From Paenibacillus whitsoniae (GTDB taxonomy: Bacteria > Bacillota > Bacilli > Paenibacillales > NBRC-103111): a stretch of 64,000 nucleotides of DNA. The stretch is taken from positions 1-64,000 of the forward strand of contig NZ_RXHU01000042.1 in the NCBI RefSeq assembly GCF_003955665.1, written 5' to 3'. The translations under genes were made by a program, and so were the position numbers. The notes beneath the pieces were generated by a model, which did no database searches, was not told the origin of the DNA, and worked only from the letters and a program-made list of their open reading frames with translations. Below, one piece after another: positions 51,607 to 59,967 of the stretch (positions are counted from its first letter, which is position 1; every line of letters begins with the position of its first letter).

Positions 51607-52272
51607 ATGAACATTTTCAAATTAGGTAAACAGCTGACTATAGGTTTTACCCTATTCGCTCTACTATCCGCATGCTCATCTGCGGGGACCTCGCAAGCAC
51701 CTGTCCAACATGACAAAGCCGCCGCTGTGCAACCTGCTGCAACGACGGGCGATGCTGCCGCGAAAGAAGCGACACCGGCACCTGTGACAACGATCACACC
51801 TGTTTCAGTTCAAGTATCTGCAGCCGCGACAACTGTGCCGACAGCAGCAGCAACAGCGGCAGCGGCAACAGCAACGCCAACACCTACATCTGTCACACCG
51901 TCTGCTGCCAAAGTAACGCCTGACGTCGCTCCCCCATCACCTACTCCTGCTGCGACAAAGCCAACAAGCCTCCCTGCAAAAGAAGAAGCGGCCTCCGTCC
52001 AGATTGTCTCCGTCACCTCACCCGCGGCGCGCAACGCTACCGCAACACTAAAAGCTAAAGTGGCTCCCGGCGCAACTGCATCGATCGTCGTTCATTATAA
52101 AAGCGGTCCTAGCACCGCTGCAGGCCTTGAGACGAAACAAGCAGACATCAACGGCAACGGCAATGTAAGCTGGTCATGGAAAGTCGGCGGAAATACATCG
52201 TTCGGCAGTTGGCCGATTACGGTAAGATCGGGGAATGCGAGTGCGGAGACGAGTTTTGAGGTTGTGCGTTGA
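51607..52272 (+). CDS. Lipoprotein with Ala/Thr/Pro linker and Ig-like end
   Basis: A 221-residue lipoprotein. The signal peptide ends at lipobox LLSACS (Cys near residue 23). Residues about 30-130 are a low-complexity Ala/Thr/Pro/Val linker, coded by repeated GCA/ACA-type codons. Residues about 130-221 are a beta-sandwich (VQIVSVTSPAARNATATLKA, then a GNGNVSWSWKVGGNTSFGSW stretch) of the kind seen in cell-surface Ig-like domains. It probably stands off the membrane through the linker. Function unknown. Confidence 0.75.
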   Translation: MNIFKLGKQLTIGFTLFALLSACSSAGTSQAPVQHDKAAAVQPAATTGDAAAKEATPAPVTTITPVSVQVSAAATTVPTAAATAAAATATPTPTSVTPSAAKVTPDVAPPSPTPAATKPTSLPAKEEAASVQIVSVTSPAARNATATLKAKVAPGATASIVVHYKSGPSTAAGLETKQADINGNGNVSWSWKVGGNTSFGSWPITVRSGNASAETSFEVVR

Positions 52273-52289
52273 AACTGGGTTCTGGGCTA

Positions 52290-52540
52290 ACGGGTGCCAG
52301 AGCGCTTATTCGAGCTCAAAACGCCCCGAAAACGAACTTAACGGTTACAACAGCGGCTATTTGGCGCAAAACTATCCCAGAATTGCCATCTCTGAGCCTA
52401 TAGCCTCGCTGGCAACCATTAACTACGCATGCCCCCCCGTTTTCCCTGATATAGCCGCTCCTACAACCGTTAGACGGTCGATCATGGAGAAAGCGAGTAT
52501 GCAAAGCCTTCCTTCTGGAAATTCCCATACATATAACTAC
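52290..52540. repeat. Second copy region of the dispersed degenerate repeat
   Basis: Gene-free DNA between the lipoprotein gene and the Fe-S carrier gene. It shares ACAGCGGCTATTTG (52350-52363) and TATTCGAG-CAAAA with 42050-42620, and repeats TATAGCC and ACCGTTA-type words. The remaining 52541-52660 shows nothing beyond AT-rich DNA. Confidence 0.5.
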
Positions 52541-52663
52541 TAAAATAATTATTTAACTACTATTATTACCTTTGCTCCATCCTCAAACTTCTCTAACTGA
52601 TGCTAGCACCTGCCACTTACCACTGCTCGCCGTTCCCGCTTCTTGATGCATAATAAAAACCTC

Positions 52664-52699
52664 CTGAACAAGTGTATTTTCGTCATACACAAGTTCAGA
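52664..52699 (-). terminator. Terminator of the Fe-S carrier gene
   Basis: CTGAAC-TGTGTAT and ATACAC-GTTCAG pair on the leftward strand and are followed by GAGGTTTTTATT, 45 bases past the stop. Confidence 0.8.
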
Positions 52700-52744
52700 A
52701 GGCTTCAATTAATAGTCCGTAACCCCAAACGACTTACGGAACCT

Positions 52745-53107
52745 TCAATCCTCGCAAGGCTGCGCCAGCACCGCATCCTCTTCCTTCGTGCGGAACGACT
52801 GGCCGCATCCGCAGGAAGCTACAGCATTAGGGTTATTGATCGTGAAACCGCCGCCCATGCCTTTATCCTCGAAGTCGATCTCGACGCCGTACAGGTACTT
52901 CGAGCTATCTTCATCCACAACGACTTTCAGGCCGTGAATATTGTATTCTTTATCAGATGTCTTCTGTTCATCATCGAAGCCCATGCCATACGAGAAACCG
53001 CTGCAACCGCCGGCCTTCACGCCTAGACGCAAGAACAGGTTCGGTGATTCCTCAGAGGCCAAAAGCTCTTTTATTTTATCTGCCGCAGACTCACTGATTT
53101 TAATCAT
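52745..53107 (-). CDS. A-type iron-sulfur carrier (IscA/ErpA/HesB family)
   Basis: A 120-residue protein. The three conserved cysteines are in GVKAGGCSGFSYGMGF (near residue 35) and NAVASCGCGQSF (near 98-100). A-type carriers hand Fe-S clusters from the SUF system to client enzymes such as aconitase or respiratory complexes. The start is the ATG at 53107 with GGAGGG 9 bases upstream. It sits among other Fe-S and respiratory genes (mqnE, nfu, ndh). Confidence 0.9.
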   Translation of the reverse strand: MIKISESAADKIKELLASEESPNLFLRLGVKAGGCSGFSYGMGFDDEQKTSDKEYNIHGLKVVVDEDSSKYLYGVEIDFEDKGMGGGFTINNPNAVASCGCGQSFRTKEEDAVLAQPCED

Positions 53108-53220
53108 AAGGAATTCCCTCCTAGATGTTTCCCGCATTAGGTCAAACAAGATCTAATCCTTGCTTACCTCATTTAAGTATACTCCTATTCCCTGAGATGC
53201 TCAAGGGCGGTTGCAATGAC

Positions 53221-53424
53221 TTAGCAGGAAGAGAATGCGGGCCTCGGCCGATGAATCAAATGGTACTGCACAAGCAGCAAGTCCAGATCGCGGCTGCATT
53301 GCTGCACATCCGGGTGAAGCAGTCCGTGTGCGGTGCCCAAGCTGACCATTTGATGGCGAAGCTGTTCGATTTGGTAACAAAGATGGTCTTGCGTATGCGA
53401 ATCGGAATTCATTAACGGTAGCAC
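53221..53424 (-). CDS. Spo0E-like aspartyl-phosphate phosphatase
   Basis: A 67-residue protein with the Spo0E core: IEQLRHQMVSLGTAHGLLHP, then VQQCSRDLDLLLVQYHLIH (the SQELD-type motif appears as SRDLD). Two helices form a hairpin that removes phosphate from Spo0A and so slows sporulation. The GTG start at 53424 has AAAGGTGAG 8 bases upstream. Family members are numerous in Paenibacillus. Its phosphatase activity is likely but the changed motif residue deserves notice. Confidence 0.8.
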   Translation of the reverse strand: MLPLMNSDSHTQDHLCYQIEQLRHQMVSLGTAHGLLHPDVQQCSRDLDLLLVQYHLIHRPRPAFSSC

Positions 53425-53581
53425 GATGTTTTCTCACCTTTAGCTCTTTTCGTAATCACATTGTAGTAGTATACAGGAATTTGATAATATTGGGAATAAC
53501 TTTTAATGGGGTTTGCAAAAAAATTACAACCAAACAATTTACACGGTTTAAGATTGTCATGGGATCTCCATGACTCGGATG

Positions 53582-53610
53582 TTGCCCCTCCTACGGGAGA
53601 GGTTTATAAT
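53582..53610 (+). promoter_or_regulatory. mqnE promoter
   Basis: TTGCCC (53582-53587), 17 bases, TATAAT (53605-53610), 33 bases upstream of the mqnE start. The spacer contains the inverted pair CTCCT/GGGAG. Confidence 0.7.
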
Positions 53611-53642
53611 AGGAGGGATAGATTTACGGGAGGTATGAAACT

Positions 53643-54743
53643 GTGAGCATAATGACAACTGACGCGGCTAAACGGATGGCAGAAATTGCAGACAAAGTGG
53701 AGCGTGGCGAACGGCTTTCGATGGAGGACGGCATTTTCCTATATGAATCGGACGACCTGTTAACCATCGGTCAATTAGCTAATAAAGTGAACACGCGCCT
53801 GAACGGGAACAAGGTTTATTTTGTGCAAAATATGAGCCTCTACTTTACGAATGTGTGCGAGGAGCACTGCGCATTCTGCAGCTTCCGCAAAGATGAAGGC
53901 GAAGAAGGAGCTTACACGCTGACGCCAGCGCAAATGCTGGATTACATCGCTGAAAATTATAATCCGGAAATTCGCGAATTCCATATCAGCCAGGGGCATA
54001 ATCCGCATTTGCCTTTTGAGTATTATGTGGATTGCATTCGCCAATTGAAGCAAGCCTACCCGGATGTCACGATCAAGGCGCACACGGCGGCGGAAATTGA
54101 ATTTTTCTCCCGCATTTCGGGGCTCAGCTACCGCGATGTGCTCAAAACGCTGATGGACGCAGGACTTTCAACGCTGCCAGGCGGCGGGGCGGAAATTTTG
54201 ACGGAACGGTACCGCGCAAAAATGAAAGTCGAGAAAGCGTCGTCCGAGGAGTGGCTGGACGTTCACCGCAACGCGCATCAGCTCGGCATGAAAACCCATG
54301 CGACGATGCTGTACGGCTCCATTGAGACAAAAGAAGAGCGTATTCGCCACATGATGCTGCTCCGCGAGCTGCAAGACGAAACGAACGGCTTCCTTGTGTT
54401 CATTCCCAACTCGATTCAACCTTCGAGCAAAAATGCAGGGCTCAAGCGCCGCGTACCGGCGTGGGACGAGCTTAAAACGATTGCCATTTCCCGCTTGATG
54501 CTGGACAATTTCCCGCACATCAAAGCTTACTTCATTAATATCGGCACGAAGCTGACCCAATTATCCTTTACCTTCGGGGCATCCGACGCCCACGGCACGA
54601 TCGTGAAAGAAAAAATTTCGCATGCAGCCGGCGCGCTTTCTCCGGAAGGATTGACCCGCGACGAGCTTGTGTGGCTGATTCAAGGGGCAGGACGGACCGC
54701 GGTGGAACGCGACACCTTTTATAATGAAATCAAAGTGTATTAG
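53643..54743 (+). CDS. mqnE: Aminofutalosine synthase MqnE
   Basis: A 366-residue radical SAM enzyme joining the enolpyruvyl benzoate precursor to SAM-derived adenosine, the step that commits to menaquinone by the futalosine route. The cluster motif CEEHCAFCSFRKDE is near residue 72. HISQGHNPHLPFEYYVD near 115 and the later FIPNSIQPSSKNAGLKRR stretch separate MqnE from the related MqnC. The GTG start has GGGAGG upstream. It is followed after 46 bases by an NDH-2-type gene. MqnC, MqnA and MqnD are not in the window. Confidence 0.9.
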   Translation: MSIMTTDAAKRMAEIADKVERGERLSMEDGIFLYESDDLLTIGQLANKVNTRLNGNKVYFVQNMSLYFTNVCEEHCAFCSFRKDEGEEGAYTLTPAQMLDYIAENYNPEIREFHISQGHNPHLPFEYYVDCIRQLKQAYPDVTIKAHTAAEIEFFSRISGLSYRDVLKTLMDAGLSTLPGGGAEILTERYRAKMKVEKASSEEWLDVHRNAHQLGMKTHATMLYGSIETKEERIRHMMLLRELQDETNGFLVFIPNSIQPSSKNAGLKRRVPAWDELKTIAISRLMLDNFPHIKAYFINIGTKLTQLSFTFGASDAHGTIVKEKISHAAGALSPEGLTRDELVWLIQGAGRTAVERDTFYNEIKVY

Positions 54744-54789
54744 AAATACTAGAGATTAGATATTGTTCAGAAGGGATATTGGTCGGCTT

Positions 54790-55854
54790 ATGAAAAAGTG
54801 TGTGATTCTCGGAGGCGGTTATGGCGGACTAACCATAGCGCTGAATTTGTTGGAAAAGGATATGCCCAGCGATGTTGAGCTGGTGATGATCGACCGGATT
54901 CCGTTTCAAGGCTTGAAGACGGAATATTACGCTTTGGCGTCTGGAACGATTGCAGAAACGCATATTCGCGTCGCGTACCCTGACGATCCGCGGCTTACGC
55001 TGACGTTCGGCGAAGTGACGAGCGTGGATTTGGAAGCGAAGCTGATTCATTTTGAAGAGAAAGATCCGCTGCGCTATGACTGGCTCATTATCGGTCTCGG
55101 CTGTGTGGATGCCTATCACGGCATTGAAGGCGCCCAAGAGCACTCGCTCAGCATTCAGACGCTGACTCAAACACGCGCCACTTATCAGCGCATCAACGAC
55201 ATTGCGCCGTACGGCCAGGTGTCCATTATCGGCGGCGGGCTCAGCGGCGTAGAGATGGCGTCCGAGCTGCGCGAGAGCCGTCCGGACCTGAATATCCGCT
55301 TGATTGACCGCGGGCCGAGCTTGCTGTCTTCTTTTCCAAGCAACCTGCAGCAGTACGTGCGGGCATGGATGAGCGAGCATCATATTGAGCAGCGCACGCT
55401 CGTAACTTTGGTACGTTTGGACGGTGGGGACTTGTACAACAAGGAAGAGCTCATTCGTACCGATGCGACCATCTGGACGGCCGGTATACAGCCAAGCCCG
55501 ATCGTCGAAGCGCTGAACGTCATTAAAGATCGTCAAGGGCGCATCGTTCTCAATGATTGCCATCAAATTCCGACGCACAACGAAGTTTACGTAGTAGGCG
55601 ACTGCGCTTCCCTGCCGTTCTCTCCAAGCGCACAAGCCGCGCAAGCACAAGGCAAGCAGATTGCCGAGGTGCTGCAAGCGATCTGGAAAGGCGACACTCC
55701 GCGTCTTGGCCCCATCAAGCTTAGAGGCACGCTGGGCTCGCTTGGGAAAAAAGCTGGCTTTGGCATTATGGGCAAGCGCACACTTATGACCGGCAAAATC
55801 GCACGTATCCTGAAGAGCGGCGTGCTGTGGAAATCCAAGCGCCACTTCGGCTAA
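54790..55854 (+). CDS. NDH-2-like NAD(P)H dehydrogenase, second paralogue
   Basis: A 354-residue flavoprotein. FAD motif CVILGGGYGGLTIALNLLEK at residues 4-23, NADH motif VSIIGGGLSGVEMASEL near 140, second FAD motif EVYVVGDCASLPF near 265. It is shorter than the ndh product and is closest in look to YutJ-type proteins. The quinone-side helix (FSPSAQAAQAQGKQIAEVLQ) is present. The ATG at 54790 is used, though its ribosome site is weak. It sits directly behind mqnE in the same transcript and so may serve the menaquinone pool. Confidence 0.85.
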   Translation: MKKCVILGGGYGGLTIALNLLEKDMPSDVELVMIDRIPFQGLKTEYYALASGTIAETHIRVAYPDDPRLTLTFGEVTSVDLEAKLIHFEEKDPLRYDWLIIGLGCVDAYHGIEGAQEHSLSIQTLTQTRATYQRINDIAPYGQVSIIGGGLSGVEMASELRESRPDLNIRLIDRGPSLLSSFPSNLQQYVRAWMSEHHIEQRTLVTLVRLDGGDLYNKEELIRTDATIWTAGIQPSPIVEALNVIKDRQGRIVLNDCHQIPTHNEVYVVGDCASLPFSPSAQAAQAQGKQIAEVLQAIWKGDTPRLGPIKLRGTLGSLGKKAGFGIMGKRTLMTGKIARILKSGVLWKSKRHFG

Positions 55855-55879
55855 ACCGCGTAAGATTCAGCTGCGCCGA

Positions 55880-56134
55880 TTATTCGCCAAGCACATCATA
55901 CATGGCTTCCAGCTCTTCGATGCGTTGGATGATACGGGCAAGCAGGCTGTCCGCATCCTCAGCGGCAATGATTTCGCCGTTAACCAGGGCGTAAGGCTCC
56001 ATATAACACTGCCCGCAATTGCCGAGACAGCCGTACTCCATCACGTCATAGTCGGGATTTTGCTCGAGCTGCTTCATCACTTTGTCCGTCCCGTTATGCA
56101 TGTTGCTGGCACAGAATTCAATAATAGGTCTCAT
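55880..56134 (-). CDS. yuzB: YuzB-family protein (DUF1450)
   Basis: An 84-residue protein: MRPIIEFCASNMHNGTDKVM at the start, then the Cys-rich YGCLGNCGQCYMEPYALVNG, which fits the YuzB pattern with four Cys (one early, three in CxxxCxxC spacing) as in thioredoxin-like ferredoxins. Role unknown in Bacillales. The start is the ATG at 56134 with AAGGTGG upstream. It diverges from the nfu-type gene across a Fur-like box, hinting at an Fe-S link. Confidence 0.85.
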   Translation of the reverse strand: MRPIIEFCASNMHNGTDKVMKQLEQNPDYDVMEYGCLGNCGQCYMEPYALVNGEIIAAEDADSLLARIIQRIEELEAMYDVLGE

Positions 56135-56169
56135 CTTAAATTTCCACCTTGTAATGTTTAGATTCATGT

Positions 56170-56184
56170 TGAAAACCATTTTCA
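56170..56184. promoter_or_regulatory. Fur-like box between yuzB and nfu
   Basis: TGAAAACCATTTTCA matches the 7-1-7 Fur consensus TGATAAT-N-ATTATCA at 11 of 14 fixed positions and is a near-perfect palindrome. It lies between divergent starts, 36 bp from yuzB and 49 bp from nfu, and next to the TATAAT at 56202-56207 of the nfu promoter. Confidence 0.55.
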
Positions 56185-56232
56185 TTTAATACGTATTGTA
56201 ATATAATAAAGGGAAGAAAGGAGATGATTCAA

Positions 56233-56478
56233 GTGTCTGAAAAAACGAAAGAAGCGATTTATGATGAAGTTCTTGAAGTTTTAGATAAACTTCGTCCTTT
56301 CCTGCAACGCGATGGCGGCGACGTCGATTTGGTTGATGTAGAAGACGGTATCGTTAAACTCAAACTGATGGGTGCCTGCGGCAGCTGCCCAAGCTCGACA
56401 ATCACACTCAAAGCCGGTATCGAGCGCGCGTTGATTGAAGAAGTGGAAGGCATCACCGAAGTTGTACAGGTATTCTAA
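56233..56478 (+). CDS. yutI: NifU C-terminal-domain (Nfu/YutI) Fe-S scaffold
   Basis: An 81-residue Nfu-type protein. The cluster-binding CxxC is in [20 protein letters not shown] near residue 50, after [20 protein letters not shown]. It binds and transfers [4Fe-4S] clusters. A GTG at 56233, 9 bases after AAAGGAG, fits better than the ATG at 56224 that touches the ribosome site. Single gene with its own terminator. Confidence 0.92.
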   Translation: MSEKTKEAIYDEVLEVLDKLRPFLQRDGGDVDLVDVEDGIVKLKLMGACGSCPSSTITLKAGIERALIEEVEGITEVVQVF

Positions 56479-56493
56479 GACTATACCATAAGA

Positions 56494-56533
56494 AAGAGCT
56501 TGCCACTAGGAGGACCTAGGGTAAGCTCTTTTT
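56494..56533. terminator. Terminator between nfu and the convergent SDR gene
   Basis: AGAGCTT-CC-CTAGG and CCTAG-GTAAGCTCT pair with small bulges, followed by TTTTTG on the plus strand. Confidence 0.75.
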
Positions 56534-56543
56534 GTGTGCACAG

Positions 56544-57338
56544 CTATTCATGCTTGCGCTGGTTGAGCAGCGGCAGCGTCTGAATCGGATCGAGCCCGCC
56601 GGAAATCTCCATGATATTGCCCGTTATAAAATCCGAAGCCGGCAGGCAGAGGAAGTCGATCACCCGGGCGATATCCTCGCCTGTACCGGGCCGCCCGACC
56701 GGCGTCTCGCCGTCGTGCTCCGCGCGCACGTCATCCATCGTGCGCTCTTTGTTCGCGCCGCGAATGTCACCGGGACAGATCATGTTCACGGTGATCCCGT
56801 TCGCGGCTTCTTCCTCGGCCAGGGTCTTCGTGAACGAGACCAGGCCGACCTTCGCCGCCGCGTACACAGCGCGGTGTGTCCAGCCTCTGGCTTCCATGGC
56901 TTTGCCGAAGCCGAAATGAATGATGCGGCCCCAGCGCCGCTCGCGCATCATGGGCAGGACCAGCCGATCCAGCTCCATGACGCCGAGCAGATTGCCGCGC
57001 AGCAAATAATCGATCTCATCGAGGTGGTAATCGGCAAAAAAGCGGCGCTCCCGCTGAAACGGACCGGCATTATTCACAAGAATGTCGATCGGCCCCAGCG
57101 CCGAAACGGTTTGATCTACGATGCGGATGACGTCCTCCCGCTTCGCGACATCCCCTTGCACGGCCACGCTGCGCACGCCCATCGCTTCAAGCTGCTGAAC
57201 GAGCGCGGCAGCCTCTTCTTCGCTTTTCACATAATTCACAGCGACCTGACAGCCCCGAGCGGCAAGCGTTTTGGCCGTCATTTTGCCCAATCCCTTGGCA
57301 CTGCCAGTCACTAAAACGGTTTTGCCTGTTAGATTCAC
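56544..57338 (-). CDS. Short-chain dehydrogenase/reductase, FabG-like
   Basis: A 264-residue SDR. Cofactor motif VTGSAKGLGKMTAKTLAARG at residues 10-29 suggests NADP(H); NNAGPF is near 91 and the active-site YAAAK near 160. At the position of the usual catalytic Ser (about 13 residues before the Tyr, in HFGFGKAMEARG) no Ser is present, so catalysis may be altered. The end (ITGNIMEISGGLDPIQ) is typical. It follows the HEPN-like gene by 7 bases, so they form an operon. Confidence 0.85.
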   Translation of the reverse strand: MNLTGKTVLVTGSAKGLGKMTAKTLAARGCQVAVNYVKSEEEAAALVQQLEAMGVRSVAVQGDVAKREDVIRIVDQTVSALGPIDILVNNAGPFQRERRFFADYHLDEIDYLLRGNLLGVMELDRLVLPMMRERRWGRIIHFGFGKAMEARGWTHRAVYAAAKVGLVSFTKTLAEEEAANGITVNMICPGDIRGANKERTMDDVRAEHDGETPVGRPGTGEDIARVIDFLCLPASDFITGNIMEISGGLDPIQTLPLLNQRKHE

Positions 57339-57345
57339 GGTCGTC

Positions 57346-58059
57346 CTACCCCTTTGCCCTGCTCACGCTAAAATAAGAAAACGCTACAGATAAGGTTCGG
57401 CACACCATCTCAAATCCCTTCTGGATGTCATCCAGATTGGCCTGCACGTTCTCGATATGGATGCGGCCGCCGAAGAGCGGCTCTTTCTGCATCAAATCGT
57501 CGAGCATTTCGGCGTTGATATAATGAATCTCCATGTTCCGCAAGTTGCGCAGCCGGTCCATCGCGGGTTTGTAGTCCATTTTGAGCCCATACAGCTGCGT
57601 CTCCAGCGCTCCGTGATGATGCCGGTCGTGCATCAGACGCAGCACGGTAAAGTAGGAATAGCGTGACTTGTACGTTTCGGTTTTGAGCTGGAAGAGATCG
57701 TTCATAAAGGTACCGAGCTTGTCCAGAATGGAGAAGATGCGGATAAACGCGTTTTTGAAAAAGTAAACAAACCGCTGGTACTCCTCGGTCTCGTGCGTGG
57801 TCATATCCTCGAGAAAGCTTTTGCGAATGGGATCGCCGAATCGCTCGCAGCAGAAGATGCTCTGCTCCAGCTCGTCGAGCGCATCGATAAAGCCTTTGCT
57901 CCAAATGATTTGTCGATGGATCACGGTAACTTCGGCAGCGGAAGCTCCCTCCGTCTTTCTCGACTCCAGATGCGTGAGAAACGCTCGAATCGCACTCAGC
58001 GCCTCCAGCAGCACACCGCTGTCAACACGCTTAGGCTCGCCAAATAATTCACGAAGCAT
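57346..58059 (-). CDS. HEPN-domain-like protein (Cthe_2314 type)
   Basis: A 237-residue all-helical protein. The ATG at 58059 (MLRELFGEPKRVD) has GGGAGG 6 bases upstream; an earlier in-frame ATG at 58107 lacks one. The segment RNLRNMEIHYINAEML near residue 185 resembles the Rx4-6H active motif of HEPN ribonucleases, and the overall helix pattern fits the Cthe_2314-type HEPN family. No toxin or antitoxin partner is visible; the neighbour is an SDR gene. Assignment is moderate and nuclease activity unproven. Confidence 0.6.
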   Translation of the reverse strand: MLRELFGEPKRVDSGVLLEALSAIRAFLTHLESRKTEGASAAEVTVIHRQIIWSKGFIDALDELEQSIFCCERFGDPIRKSFLEDMTTHETEEYQRFVYFFKNAFIRIFSILDKLGTFMNDLFQLKTETYKSRYSYFTVLRLMHDRHHHGALETQLYGLKMDYKPAMDRLRNLRNMEIHYINAEMLDDLMQKEPLFGGRIHIENVQANLDDIQKGFEMVCRTLSVAFSYFSVSRAKG

Positions 58060-58131
58060 GGCCGACCTCCCTTTAAATAAATGTTCAAAAAGTTGGATTG
58101 TCAGCAAGACTACTTTTTGAACTACCTCTCT

Positions 58132-59895
58132 TTATGCAAAGTATTCCTTCCATCTGCGGTCGACTTGCTCTACGATGTCTTCCCGCGGGAACAGCTCGTC
58201 CGGATACCCCGGCTTCATACGGGCATCAATGACAATTGGCACTTCATAAGCAATATGATGACGGTTCACGCTCGACTTCGCGAACATGTCGGTCGCAGGG
58301 TTGAACCGGGTGAAGACGGTCCATAGGAACTTCGTCTGGTCATGCACGGTGGCGCTGGCATCGTCGACGAGAATGACGAGCGGCCATTCCGTCAGGCGGC
58401 TGCCGGCGTTCGCAAGCAGCCGCGGCGCCAGCTCCGGTTCGGCCTCGTAGGCGGCGCCGGAGACGAGCAGACAGCCGCCGCAGTACACGGCGATGTCGGT
58501 GATCTCCGGCAGCTCGCCGCCGGTGTACGCGCGCGGCAGCGTGCGCACCGGCTCACCAGTGCCGAGCAGCACGGCTTTGCTGCCGTGATTCAGCTGGCCG
58601 CCGGTATAATCCAGGGTGTCGTGCGACGTTTTATTGAAAATAAACAAGTCCTGGGCTGGATTGAAGCGCTCGAGCACGGCCTCCAGCAGCGGTGTGAAGT
58701 TTGCGAGCGTCACCCGTTGGTCGGTGACGATCAGGAATTTGGTCAGGGAGAGCTGACCCTCTCCCAGGATGCGGAACGCCGTGCCGAGCGCCTCACGGCT
58801 GTAGCTTTCACGGACGACGGCGGCCGCGAGCGGGTGGAACCCGGTCTCGGCGTACGTCCACAGGTCTTTGACGCCGGGCATCGCCATCGGAAACGCGGGC
58901 TCGAGCAGTCTTTGCAGGAACTCGCCGAGGAAGTAATCCTCCTGGCGTGGTTTGCCGACGATCGTCGCCGGATAGATCGCGTCTTTACGGTGCCACACAT
59001 GATTCACATTGAACACAGGGAAATCATGGGTGAGCGAGTAGTATCCGAAGTGGTCGCCGAACGGCCCTTCGGGACGGCGCAGATGCGGCGGCACAGAGCC
59101 GCAGATCGCGAACTCCGCCTCGGCCACGAGGCGGTGCCCCCCATGGGGATTCTCCACCATGGGCAGCTTCTGCCCGAGGATGAGCGAAGCGAGCATCAGC
59201 TCGGGCAAGTGCTCGGGCACCGGCGCGATCGCCGAGGCGATCAGCGCAGGCGGCCCGCCCAGGAACACGGTGACGGGCAGCGCCTGGTTCCGCAGCTCGG
59301 CTTCGTGGTAATGGAAGCCGCCGCCTTTGTGGATTTGCCAGTGCATCCCCGTCGTAAAGTCGTCATACACCTGCATGCGGTACATGCCCAGGTTATGATG
59401 GCCGCCGTCGGGATGCTCGGTGTAGACGAGCGGCAGCGTCACGAACGGGCCGCCGTCCTCCTGCCAGCTCGTCAGGACCGGCAGTCCGGCGAGCGGGTTG
59501 TCCTGCTTCAAGCCGCCGAGAATCGGGGCTTGCTGGGGCTGAACTTTTTTCGTTCCCACCTTGAGCAGGTCCATAATCAGTGCACGTTCGCCCCACAGTG
59601 CTTGCGGCGTTGGCGGCATCAGCGTACTCGTCGCGTTAATAACCGCTTTCATAAATTGCTCCGGCTTCGGCCCGAACGCCAGATTGACGCGTCTTGCCGT
59701 TCCGAACAAATTCGTTACGACAGGAAACGCGCTCCCTTTCACATTGGTAAACAGCAGGGCAGGCCCCTGTTCATCAATCACACGGCGGTGAATTTCCGCC
59801 AACTCCAGATTCGGATCTACCGGTGCCGAGATTTCAACTAATTCCTTTTCACTGCGCAGCATGTCCAGAAACACGCGTAAATTCGTAGGTACCAT
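58132..59895 (-). CDS. UbiD-family decarboxylase, probably futalosine-route MqnL
   Basis: A 587-residue prenylated-FMN-dependent (de)carboxylase. Family marks are DPNLELAEIHRRVIDEQGPA near residue 28, MHWQIHKGGGFHYHEAE near 180, and the GGHRLVAEAEFAICGSVPP stretch near 245 followed by EGPFGDHFGYYS, which holds the catalytic Glu-Arg-Glu set. Length matches the long menaquinone type. With mqnE nearby, decarboxylation of the prenylated dihydroxynaphthoate of the futalosine route is the likely role; no UbiX gene, needed for the cofactor, lies in the window. UbiD-type aromatic acid decarboxylase remains possible. Confidence 0.85.
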   Translation of the reverse strand: MVPTNLRVFLDMLRSEKELVEISAPVDPNLELAEIHRRVIDEQGPALLFTNVKGSAFPVVTNLFGTARRVNLAFGPKPEQFMKAVINATSTLMPPTPQALWGERALIMDLLKVGTKKVQPQQAPILGGLKQDNPLAGLPVLTSWQEDGGPFVTLPLVYTEHPDGGHHNLGMYRMQVYDDFTTGMHWQIHKGGGFHYHEAELRNQALPVTVFLGGPPALIASAIAPVPEHLPELMLASLILGQKLPMVENPHGGHRLVAEAEFAICGSVPPHLRRPEGPFGDHFGYYSLTHDFPVFNVNHVWHRKDAIYPATIVGKPRQEDYFLGEFLQRLLEPAFPMAMPGVKDLWTYAETGFHPLAAAVVRESYSREALGTAFRILGEGQLSLTKFLIVTDQRVTLANFTPLLEAVLERFNPAQDLFIFNKTSHDTLDYTGGQLNHGSKAVLLGTGEPVRTLPRAYTGGELPEITDIAVYCGGCLLVSGAAYEAEPELAPRLLANAGSRLTEWPLVILVDDASATVHDQTKFLWTVFTRFNPATDMFAKSSVNRHHIAYEVPIVIDARMKPGYPDELFPREDIVEQVDRRWKEYFA

Positions 59896-59932
59896 ACCAA
59901 CAACTATCCTCTCTTTTTCCCTTTATCACAAA

Positions 59933-59957
59933 AATAGCCTTCGGATCGAAGGCTATT
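59933..59957 (-). terminator. ctaA terminator
   Basis: AATAGCCTT and AAGGCTATT pair around CGGATCG, followed leftward by TTTTTG, 11 bases past the ctaA stop. Confidence 0.85.
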
Positions 59958-59967
59958 GTCCACATTG

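Noticed and set aside
54829-55845. A 338-residue minus-strand frame opposite the second NDH-2 gene
   Set aside because: The plus strand has both FAD motifs and the NADH motif; the reverse frame has no recognisable features.
58342-59841. A 499-residue open frame on the plus strand opposite the UbiD-family gene
   Set aside because: It is the antisense shadow of a GC-rich, clearly recognisable gene; its translation is Arg/Gln/His-rich low-complexity sequence with no motif or ribosome site.
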